Below, piece by piece: positions 11,203 through 23,200 of a DNA stretch of 64,000 nt. The notes under the pieces were generated by a model. That model saw only the letters and a program-made list of their open reading frames with translations. It was not told where the DNA came from and ran no database searches. Origin of the DNA: Lingula anatina (lineage: Eukaryota; Brachiopoda; Lingulata; Lingulida; Lingulidae); the NCBI RefSeq assembly GCF_001039355.2, contig NW_019775688.1:62772-126771 (forward strand). The letters are read 5' to 3'. The translations under genes were made by a program, and so were the position numbers. How positions within the stretch are numbered: position 1 is the stretch's first letter; each line of letters begins with the position of its first letter.

Positions 11203-11219
11203 TTATTGTTATGCAAATT
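11203..11219 (-). promoter_or_regulatory. SOX-OCT composite-like site, right module
   Basis: An exact minus-strand copy of the 17-mer at 4112-4128. There are 35 bases between this site and the GTCACTTGACAG block, against 36 in the left copy. Confidence 0.6.
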
Positions 11220-12608
11220 ACGACCGGTATGGGAGTTGTCGTTGACATCATTCTCACAAGAAAGGCTGTTGACAGATTAGTTTACAGAATCAAAATTTTG
11301 ACACATTGACTGATGCAGAATATTGAATCAATCGTTCATAAGTGTTTTAAAATCCCCATTGCAGAATGCGCCGAAACATAATATTACATGTATGCCCACT
11401 CAAAAAAATAGATTCTTCGGAATTCTTGGTCCACTCAACACCTTCGGAAGGTTATTGGTTTAGACAGGTATACTTCACTCACCTGTCTATTGTCATGCTA
11501 ATGTTTCGGTTAGGTTCATAATGAGTAAGGGTATATACAGTATCTTGCTACTTCCACATTTACACAGATTTTTTGGACAACCATTGTAGAAATACTGTTG
11601 TACAGCATGTTCAGAAAGTAAGTGAAAATTGCTGTTTTTATGGACAGAAATATCATCAACAAATTGCGTCGATAGTGGCCTGTTTTCGGCTTTTCATGCG
11701 ACAGCAAGTACATGTACCAAATACCGAAAACTGAGGCAAAAAACTAAGGCACCGACGCTGTCGCCCAGCAATTACAATGGCGTGCACCGCACCTTGTCTC
11801 AGTATATTTTTTTCGCAAATAGTTATTTTCCAGGTAAGACTTTGAAATCCCATAGGTCTGAAGCACTGGGCTACAATTTTGCTGTAGATACATTTTCTGA
11901 ATATTCGCAGGAACACTTTCACATGAAAAAAAAAACATCAAATTGACGGACATATGAATGACATAACTGACAAGCATTAAAAGTTTAACAGAAGACAGCA
12001 GAGCTCGAGGAGAATTTAGAAGGGCGGTTCACTCTAGAAATTTAAATACATATTGTACAATTTCAGTACGGTATTGTTGAACATTCAATATTCAAACATA
12101 GTTGTATTTAAGTGGTAAGAATAACCTTGAGAAAAATAAGTAACAGGTTTTCTTTTTAATGGGTTTACAAGAGTCAAGTGCTATTGCCAGATTGCACGGT
12201 GACAACAGATGCAGGTGATGTCTCCATGTGCACGTGTACAGTGCCTGGTCATAATAAAACAAAGTGTACCGGTGTAACGTAACTGAGGGTCCGTGTAACA
12301 AAAGTCCCCCCCCCCTCCGTTTACTTATAATGGTTAGCATTTGGCTAAGTGGGTCCAAATCTAGGGCGAGGCTTACCTGTACAAATGAATGGGAAGCAGA
12401 CTCTCTGTCATAGGGGGTTCTCTGGCATGTTACACCGCCATCAGTTCTATTAGATTTTTCAAATGAAACTTATCTGGTAATCAAACATCCATTTTCTTAC
12501 TTTGTTTTGCATGTTAAAAGCAAATTCTTTTTCACTTAACAAGATTAGTATATTCATATGCCACACCTGGAAAAGTGGAAAAATGCCATTTGTATGATGA
12601 AAAATTCC
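11220..12608. other. Intergenic, one weak exon-like block
   Basis: Mostly AT-rich. A GC-richer patch at 11690-11835 ends at a good plus-strand donor, CCAG|GTAAGA at 11833. An ATG at 11777 in fair context gives 19 phase-0 codons up to that donor, but I find no following exon. A C-run lies near 12308-12318. Confidence 0.4.
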
Positions 12609-12614
12609 TTTATT
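12609..12614 (-). terminator. Candidate dystrophin poly(A) signal
   Basis: AATAAA on the minus strand, the first clean one that I noted well below the stop codon. Use cannot be shown from sequence. Confidence 0.4.
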
Positions 12615-14081
12615 GAAGATTTACACTATGATACATGTACTTCATGTAAATGTTTACAAAATGTTAATAAAAATACCACCAATCATCAGGAAACCTTGCC
12701 TCTTGTATCTTGCCATTTAATTATGTAATCTCAACTTATTGCTGGTTTCAACCTAATCATTACCTAGCTTCACTGTTCTCAATCAGAAGTCGGTCTGTAT
12801 TTCATATTTGTCTATAATTTGGCTTCAACAAGATTGAGAGATTAACATTAAGGTTGGAAATGACTCAGTGATTTCTTATTTCTTGTTCATTTGATTATAT
12901 ACATGATGAAACCAGTTACATCCTGGCTGCTGAAGAAAATACAGCGACAAACCTTCCATCCCTCCGATCATACATGCATACTAAAAGACGTATGCTACAT
13001 AAGAATATTCATTTTACATATGGATAAATATGAAAATCTACTGTCTCACGACTGTTTGCCGTCCTGTGGATCAATTAAATAATTTATGTTGAAATCTAAA
13101 AATAATAATTAATTTAATTATCTTTCATTCAATCTAGTCTACGTACATGTATATTTGGCCTCTTTGAGGAAAGTAAATGAAGTTCTGACTTCTGATGTGT
13201 ATGAGGTATAACACAGACTACAAAAAATACAGCTGCTTAGAGAAGAATAATCCTAAGTAAAACTTCACTTATTAGGAAAAAAATGGTAGAAACAAAAAGT
13301 ACACAAAATATACTGACCAATAGGTGTCAGCGTTATCTGACCATACTATGATACAGACTAAATATCGTATGTTTCTCACTGCTGTCTGTCTGTTGCAATG
13401 TATGCCCTGGACATAGGATACATACATTGTATCTCATTTTACACTTAACATACAATATAACAGCATACTTCTAGTGAAAGGGAAGTCCTGAAGTTCTTTC
13501 AGCTTCCAGTCACACGGACAACATCCAAGCAATAAGTCAGTAATTGTGACACAGTTGCACAGACTTACATAAAAACAGTACATAAAAACATAAATGATTA
13601 GGCAAATGCAAACTTTTTGAGTAGCAAGTCACCACAGACTCCCGAAGTTCATAAAAAAAATGAAAGAACCTATCCACATCCATGATAAGACTCTATGATA
13701 AAAAAAGTTGTTGGTCTACCAGAGCAACTAAATTCCAGGAAAATGAGAAAAGAATGACACACACAGTCCATACAAAATTTTTCCATGCCTGCTATAAATA
13801 CATACAGCTGTCCTGTCTGCATTATGCAAACTTTCTTCAGTCTAGGACTGCATGTGGAACACATTTGGCCACTATGCACATTATTGTTAGCCAGACTTAA
13901 AAGTCCACTTGAAGCTTCCCTCTCCAAAAATATCATCAATGACAGATCTATGATCTTGATTAATCCCACCCCTCCCTATTCATTCTCGAGTTGGGACTGG
14001 AGGCTCCATCTAGTGTCTAATCTCTGGCCCAAAAGCTGGTGTGTGTGAGTGTTTATGTGTGTGTGATCACAGTACAGGCAG
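12609..14081 (-). other. Probable dystrophin 3' UTR
   Basis: No exon of another gene is seen between the dystrophin stop codon at 14082-14084 and a minus-strand AATAAA (TTTATT at 12609-12614 on the plus strand). Long 3' UTRs are normal in dystrophin genes. The end point is inferred only from the signal. Confidence 0.45.
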
Positions 14082-14239
14082 TCAATGTCTTCTGTCACCA
14101 GGAGGACCAGGATAGGCTGGACTTTCTCTCTCTTCCTCACTGCCGCTCCTCTCATCATCTGTCATCACTGTGACCAGTGTACCGACTGCCCGTCCCACCT
14201 GCCCTGCCATGTGGAACAACTCACCAACATTCTTAGTGG
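14082..14239 (-). CDS. Dystrophin last coding exon
   Basis: It reads [32 protein letters not shown], and ends GPPGDRRH before TGA (14082-14084). The joined codon to the previous exon is G|CC. The helical [18 protein letters not shown] motif is unlike the vertebrate dystrophin tail and is discussed as a finding. Confidence 0.85.
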
Positions 14240-17200
14240 CTAAAATAGCAAAATAATCTTTTAATACATCATATACTTTTTCATCTCAAACATATTTGAG
14301 CGATTTATTCCTTGAGATGTATTTGATATCATACTTGTTAATCCTTTCTTTTAAAATATACTTGGCATATCAATAATTCTACATGTAAGAAACATTTTTT
14401 TAACTTTATGCTATAGTTAATTCATTCTGAATTAATTGACATCTTAATTCTTTAACTATACTTCTTGGTAATGCAACAACTTAACTAACCTTTGCTCTTT
14501 TCTGGAGGTGGGAAAGATTCATTAATTTCTCTCATAATCTCATCTAATTCACTTTCTTGAACTGAGCTGGACTTTTTCCTGGAATCTTCCATCCTTGGAC
14601 TGGGCGAAAAACCTGGAAATAAATATACAATGTTGACTTATTCTTTATAAAAGTATGATAAAATTTCTTTCAAAACCTAATTTGGAACTACACTGTACAT
14701 GTCTACCACTAAGCATTATGATACAATGCTACAGAATCAAACCTTTCAGCTCAGCGTGGCAGCAGAGGAGACAGAAGCATGTAATCCTAACCAGCAACTG
14801 CAGCATATGGCGCTGCCTACTTGACTCACTGATTCCTAGCACAGAACTATTGATCTACGAGCCACAGGCTGCCAGAGAAACACAGTCCAATTGAACCGCA
14901 TCGATTTCTCAGTTGCCAGGCTTGTGATCTTTTGGCTTCTTGAATGTATTCTACTGATCAGCTTTTTAATCACATTTGCCAGCTATTTTGAAATGTGTCA
15001 TTTAAAATGGATTGTCACTCATGGAATATCTCCCATGGAAGTTGTATCACTGAGGTATCAAAGGAACTATTAGAAAAGACACAACTCTGTAATTGCACTC
15101 AGAGTCTTTTTTTTTTTGTGATTAAGAACTGTGTATGGCAAAAAGGCACTTTTTCCCCAATAAGCTTCATATCTAACATAATGGGATCACTAAAATGAAG
15201 AGTAAAATCAATAAAACAGACAGAAAACAAGATACAATTGTCTGTCATTACCATTAGCACTGTGTCCATTCATTTGTGGTGTAGAGCGTGCTTGTGGAGA
15301 AAACTGGAGTCTGAGTGATGGGTCACCTTGGTACGAACTTTGGGAGACTGTGGATGCTTGGCTGGCGGAACGCTGGTGGCTGACGTAACTTATGGAGGGC
15401 TCGTCTGAGGGCTGAAAATATAAGATCATATCAAATTATCTTAGATCATATCAAACTGTCTTTAAATTTGGATATGAAGAAAATCTTTATCTAGATGTAT
15501 TGCAAAAGAAGCATCTACATGTATGCTACTCACTTGAGACTAAGGAATCCTATTACCATTTAACAACTGTGCTGAACGTTGCATGCAATACATCTGGTTT
15601 GCTTCAACATTTTATAGCATTTGTATTGATCCAAATTAAATTAGCTACATAAACTTACAAGCTTTAAATCCATGTTCCACGTACTGAGTTCAATAATAAG
15701 ATTATGAGCAGAGCAATTATCATGCAAACAATCAAATTTAAGAAACAATACAGATACAACAGATGTTGAAGAAAGACTAAGTTTTTTCAGTTCAACTATT
15801 ATAGCACTGACATAAAAAAGTTTTTGTTGTTTCCTCCCATTTCATAGTTTGCAGCAGTTTTGTTCAATCAAAATGTTCCAAAAATTACATTCCTTCTCAA
15901 CTGAAGAAGAATGTCTTGCCTGGCTCCCACTAAACACCCTGTATACCCATATCTAAATGTCTAACAAATACACCAGAATCTTTCTGCTAATATGGACTTC
16001 CACACAATTTTCTGGCTCCTAATTTAAAGGGCTAGACGGCTAAGCATGCTGTTTATGACTATGGAACACACTGTGTGTCTACAAGTTCTTATATAATACA
16101 AATGGTTAATAACAGCTCATGCAAATAACAGTACATTCAAAATCATGATTTGCAACCAAAATTAAAAATGCAAAATAAAACCATTGCAAAATAATTAGTA
16201 GATAGGACGGTTGATGATATTTTTGAAGTTTTACTTCAGTTGCCTGACCCACATTCTTGATCAACAATTCCATTCCCAGTAGATCAGTTATTCACATTAT
16301 GCTACAGCCTGCATGGTGTAAGTACCTGATCTAGAAGTTGCCTCAGACGTTGCAGCTGAGCTTCTAGCTGTCTGTTATGATCCTCCAAAATTTGCATTCT
16401 TGCTTCCAGGCGTCCCTTGTGTTGACGCAGCAGCTTGGCCTCAGCAATCATTTCTGCATCTCTGCTACTAGAGAACTCCTCGTCATCACCATGCGGTCGA
16501 TGGCTTTGTTCTTCATGGTCATCGTGAGCCTGGCGCAGACGGTCATACTCTTCTTGGAGATTTCTACACAAACAAATGCAAGGCAGTTTTTGTTTCAGTA
16601 TGATCATTTCTTTTCAGCAAGCTGTACCGCACACATATCTTGAGTTTATATTGCTAAAAATTTGAATACTGCTTTGGCTTATAAACTTTCAGTGTATGAT
16701 GTAATGTTATCTTAAAATGAACAAAACTGCAAAATTGTAAGCAGTAAATAGGTTAAGATAATGATGCTGTATCTAGGTATCTTGGTAGAGGTAAAACAAA
16801 CTCAACAAAAATGTAACTTCATTAATGCCATTCTTAAACCTGATACACTGGCAAGCACTTGCAAGAACTGGGGCAAACCAGAGGTCTCTGCAGCTTAAAC
16901 AGGAACAGCAACTCAATGCAAGGCTATCTACAATCAGAACAGCTGAACAGAAAAAGGAGTAAAAAAGCCAAAAAGAGTGCACTCAGTCACCCATCATGCC
17001 AGATAGATCACTTACTTGTTTTCCTCCTCCAGATCTTTGATCATGGCCTCCAGTTCTGACCGCTGGTCAGCATCTATGGCCAGCATGATCTGCATGGGGC
17101 TCTTCAACTGAAAGCAGAAGAGATAACGGCTAATCAGAGGTGGTCTTGTCAGATGAATTTGTCAAAGCTCCTGAAAATGCTAATCTGTTTGTGGCTAAAT

Positions 17201-20200
17201 TGCTGCTGAAAATGCATTTTCATGTTTGACAAAATGATGAATAATATGTGAGCAATGCATGCACGCACAACCATCGGGCCATCTCTGCTATCATACTTCA
17301 ATATACAGTGCACCTTACTATATGTAGTTCAGACATGCTTTTAAGAAAACAAAATATCGGTATCAGCAATAAAGTTATGTGTACATAAGGAAGAGAGCAG
17401 GTCTTTCAAAAATAGTAGGGAAACCCTAACACACATCATTACTGATATTGATACTTTATAATGTATTGACAAACAGAACCTTATGCATTGGGACTATACT
17501 ATGAATTAGTTTAAGACTTAAAACTTGGTTTGTTCAGCATAGCACTTGGAATTATACAGCCAAATAACACAATCTGCACTACAATGACCTAAATTGTTTT
17601 TGCTAGAAGTACCCTAATATTATTTATCTTAATTTTCCACATATATTTTTGAGAATTCTGTTTTAATGTGGTTGGTGACAAGCTTCTAGTCTAGTGATGA
17701 GACTATGATAAAGTAATGGCTCCATAACAATAAGCTGTAAGGAGAAGCATATACCTGCAGGGGGACCACAAATCTGGGGTGCAACTCCTCATCAACATGA
17801 TAACGCTTGAAAAGGACAGACAAAAGTTGACACACTTTGTTAAGAACATGACAAAATGTATCCAACTACTTTGATAATGCAAAAAATAAAGCTGTCAAAT
17901 GTAATCATGTCATTTACAATGCACTTCAAACCAAGGCAGAGCATTATCATGCAACCGTGAAAAAAAATGCTAACTTCAGATATACTGATATCTCATATAT
18001 AAATATATATAATTTACCAAAAGTTAATTACCACTCTGCTTATTTCTATAACAATAAGGTTGAATACAAGAGAAACCCAGGCTACAAAGCAATAAATATA
18101 TGACAAATATTAATAAAGTATATCACAAAATAGTAAATTGTACTTGAGGGTTTTAGCAGTTTCAGAAAAGAAATACACATAATAATATTGAAATTATCCT
18201 GCATGCTGTTTTAATTCAGTATTTCAAGACTTCAATGAGGCATTTGAAAATAAATACATGCAAACAAGGTTATTACTGTTCAGACATTTTTTGGTAGCTG
18301 AGATTGCAGTGATGGCAGCATGAAAATATATTATTGCCACAAAAACAGCACTGGAAATTTGTGACAAACGATAATACATGGAAGTCGAAAGTATATTTTG
18401 CCTTTGTAACTAAAGAAAACACTCATACTGATCAAAGCACTCCTAACTAAACATTGTTCACTTACCAAAAAGACAATAAAAACTAAAAGACACACACTGG
18501 TAAATAATATCATCATAATATGGAAAGAAGTCTCAAAGCAATGACCAATGCACATTCTATGAAAAATGTACAAAAATGAAATGCACATTTTGCACCAAAG
18601 TACTTACTGTGTGAGTTGGCGTGTCCCCATTGAGGCTTTGGCAATACTGAGCTATTAAGTGATGTTCATCTTCCCTGCAAAAGCAACAAAAACATTTAAA
18701 GAAAAAATAAAAATAAAAAAAACAATCAGGAAAAGTCACACCAGTATAGCCAAGTTATTCTCAAGCTTAGATGCACAATTAAGATCAACTTACGATTCTG
18801 GTGTAGAACTCTGCTGCCGTTGCTCAACTTCTGCCAGTCTAAAAATAATGAATTCCAAGGTAAGTCTGTTAGCATTTCACAAAATCAACAACAAATTAAA
18901 CAAAATCATGATAATGAAAAAGCTGCATTAATAACAAAACTCATCCATAATATGTCTAATATTCATGCACACTGGACAAGAGAGCCATACCATTATTCCT
19001 TGCACAGCATAAAATAACACCCATAAACAATTAAAAGAATAATGAATGAAAAAACAGAATGGTCAATTATTTCCCACTGGGAAGCTGCATTGTTTGGAGT
19101 TTGTTCAGTAGATGGCGCTGTGTTTACCTGCTGGCATACAGTTCCAGGCGTGGGTGAATCTCTTGGGAGGTATTTTGGGATGATGCAATGGAAGAGGGAC
19201 TGAAAATGAAACAAGCCACGGTAATCAAAGAAATACTGTTGAAAAGCCACAATGATCATCTTTTCATGCAGCCTTGGTTTTTTTTAAGACAAAAAAATCT
19301 GCAACACAATTATAACCAAGTAAAGCAACTTAACATATTGCAAACAGGCCAGCCACATCCATATTCATCATAACAAATTGTACCATCAATGCATCATATT
19401 TTTCCCATAATATAACTGCATATAACTAAGAACTATGAGTTCATTAAATATAATTCTGGTCTGCTTATTTTGTTATCTGGACTCACAGCTAGAAAGCAAG
19501 TGTCTAGAATGTTAAACTATGCTTCAGTAACTCTAGAAACAGCTGCTATCACCAACTGAAGCTACTTATGGCTTACCTGCTTGCATAGAGTTCCAGTCGC
19601 TGGTGCATCTCTCTTGACGTGTGCTGTGGAGAAGACGGCGACGGGCTGTAACAACAACAGTGTAACAGTGACATGTGTCTGCTAAGAAGACAAGTTAATC
19701 ACAACTGCACAGACTTTTATTCCAGATGCTGGAAGATCAGTCAATTCACAATTCTTAAATAGAGCAAATAGACATCCCACTAATCATTTATGTCTATATC
19801 TCACGAAACAGCTGCCATGAACTGCTTCAATGCCTGCAATACTGAGATTGCGAGAGCTTCTGATCTTTTTCCGTTGAGAAAAAGCTCAATGAATTCCAGT
19901 CATTCTCTAGCCTGTATAGTCACACAATATCCTAGTAATCAGTCGCTAAGTGCAGCCATCCCACGGCTGAGACAGGACTATACTCAGAATGCATTACCTT
20001 ACCACATAACTAACAACAAACTTCCCTGACACATAAAGGAGAGGAGGCCACACAGGGTTTTCTCAAGAGTCAATACTGTTTACTGAGTCTCATGTGGAAA
20101 TGTGTCTTGCGTGGGAGCAAAAGTGTCAAAACAGGATTTACAGACACTAGGGACCATGAGTCATTTACAGAAGGTGAAAACATCAATAAATAAAAAAAAA

Positions 20201-23200
20201 TTAATAGAGAAATGGTAAAATGTCCCATCTTATTCACTTTACAATTTTCAATCTTTCTTTCCTTACATCTTTCTTTCCTTAAAATAATTGTTAACTAGTT
20301 GCAGGTTATCATATGTGTATACACTCAGAGGTATGCTTTATGTATACACATGTATTTCCAACTTTGCCTGGCAATTCACCCAAACTGAACCCCTAATTGG
20401 ACTTCAATTGAAAAACCTCTCTATTGTTGATTAACTGTAGACTTATGACATTTGCAGACCTACATGCAACGAATCTCTTGTTGAAATTGGATAATCAGTT
20501 TCTTTACTTCAGCTGTCAGGTAAAAACATCATTACCAGGTAATGCAGGCACTCCATTACAACGCAGAGCTGCTGGATGGTGATGGCATTAACTGCCTAAC
20601 ATCAATATCTGAATTGATTTCAAAATTGGACATCTCTATATCATTTGTGAATAAAAGCCCTTTCCGTGTAACATGTTCACGTTGGTTTGTTTTGAAAAGG
20701 GATTAATTCAGAACCTATCAAACCTGCTGATGTTTTTGCTAACACTAAACTAGAATTTATTCATTTTTTTTATCAGATATTAAAAAACTGCAACTGAAGA
20801 CTTACCTCTCCAGATTATCGCCTTCTAATACTGTTTGTACAGGAAGATAGCCGAGTCTTGGATGCTTCTTGAAATAGCGTTTTGATCGCAACTTGTTCTT
20901 TAACACTCGAGAGAAATCTCTCACATCCTCCCCAGATGTTGTCTGCAAATAAACACAAGACACTGAGCAATGGTATTTCTGCATGCTCTGATAACCCTAT
21001 CTTATTACAGAGTCTAGTCTGCTCAATGGCCAACTTCCGTAGCACTTTGCACTAAAAAAAAAAAAAAAATTCACAGGAAATTTATCAAGGAAATAAAAGT
21101 TCTACCTACTGGCCAATCTGCCATTCTTAGCTACTAGGAAAAAGACAGAAATAACATCGATATCAACTCAATACAGCAGCAAGCATTATTTGCACAAATT
21201 GTTACAGGAAAGCCTTAGTCCACTTAAGCCAACTACCATGAATATATAGATATACTGGGTATATTATATACATCTACTGCATGGAGTAAATTTTGTTTAT
21301 CTTTTACCATGTATTATGGGGTATAGTATGCCATACATAGCCTCTATATAAAGAAAAAGTGGCATTTTGGTAGAAAATGTAAAGTGAATTTTCTATTGCT
21401 CAATTTTATAATGCTAAAATCCCCACAGCACTTCTAATGATGTTAATATACAGTAATTGAATATCGATTTCAACATAAGGCACAACTGAGCCTTTGACAA
21501 TTATAGATAGTAAAAGGTCATCAGTCCTAAGATATGTTGTAACCATATACTTTGTGTGAACTTTAATATTGATTATATATGATGGATCTTGGAGTATGCT
21601 AAGCTTAACACAAACATCTAATCCAGCTACCAGGATCTGTTTGAACAGCACCTGATAAGTGCCTTCTTAATTTTCTACTAATCCCATCATGTGTTATAAT
21701 TGTAAAAATACAAAAAGGTATGCTTTAAAAAAAATTAAACAATATCTTATATCACAAACATATCCTATTTCCCAGCCAAGCTTGAACTTAAACATCATGT
21801 AATATCACATTCAAACTGGAGCAGCTTAAAAATTGATTTTTTGCTCTCTTCTGGGAAAACTGTTTCTTCCTGACTCCAAGCGTATGCCGAGTGCCAGGGC
21901 CAGAAACCACTCATCCTAATGGTATCCCTGCTACAATCAATACAGCTAAGTTGTACTAAGACAATGATCACATTACTGGCCACTTATCAGGCAGCAAATC
22001 TTTGAGCGTACAATGTGATAGATGAGTCTTTTCACAGTTAACAGCCTACACTCAGAAAACAATGGTGCAGAATTTTTCCGACCAAAATAGTTATCAATGA
22101 ATACTTGTAATTCAAATTCTAAAAGACAAAATAAATCCCTTGTGATACAGTGGAATTATCCAGATAATTGACCAAAATTACACATCAGTGACTACATTCA
22201 TTTAGATCATGGACTATTACTCTTAATTTTCTTTCTTGTAAAGCTGATTACTCGCCATTTCTGGTTTATTCAAATTATCACATCAGAGACTCCCAAATAT
22301 AACCTCTATGAATAATCTTTTGACCGATTCTGTGACAAAAGGACAGAAGAGATAATGAAACAGGAGTTAAGACTTACTGCTGTGCAATATTCCTGCATAG
22401 GGTGGGTGAGTTTATGGCCTTTGGCTTTTCTTCCAGAGAAGAAACAGGTCTGACACAAGTCAAAATTGAAGCACCTTAAACAGCGGTATCTAAAAAAATA
22501 CAAACAAACCACTTAAACACAAAATCTTACTAACCAGGAAAAAGCAACCATATTACTTGTCAATAGCTGTACAACATTTACTGATACAAACTTGTCATAT
22601 ATTCCTCAATTATCTTTTAATTTAATGTTAACATATCTATAAATCTAAAGACCACATGATTGTTATTCAAATCTTCACGCTATCATTATACTTAAAAGTG
22701 GAAAAAACAGGAAAGACTGGTTAACAATTATAATTAAATCTTACCTTAATCCAATGATTGGGTAATCCTTACAGATATTGCACTTGGCTTGATGTTTGGC
22801 AGTTTCAGCAGCGGCCAGGCGATACAGCACAGGGAGCCAGACCATGGACTGTGGCTCCATCTTTAGCCAGTCAAGGAAGTGGGACGCTTGCACCTCATTC
22901 TTACCATTAGACTACAGGATGGAATTAACACAGAGAATTCAACCGACCATAAGTACTAATGATGATGACAAGTTAACAACTTCTGCTCTACTTAATTAAG
23001 TTCACTTCAAAGAGAAGTATGCACCAACTATCTTTATCATAATGAATAAATGGTAGATTAACCTTTTAGGTTTACTGACAGATATGTAACTTGGTTTCAC
23101 CTTCTCAAAACAGCTCCTAACACTAGGTTCTATGTTACTTCCACCAAATGCAGCCACTTCGCCAAGCTGACGGGGAATTTGCAAACAGTCATGTAGAAGT

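Noticed and set aside
2449-14081. tRNA, snRNA or rRNA genes in the intergenic region
   Set aside because: The octamer recalls snRNA enhancers, but no snRNA body, tRNA box A/B pair or rRNA segment was recognised by eye; a covariance-model scan would settle it.
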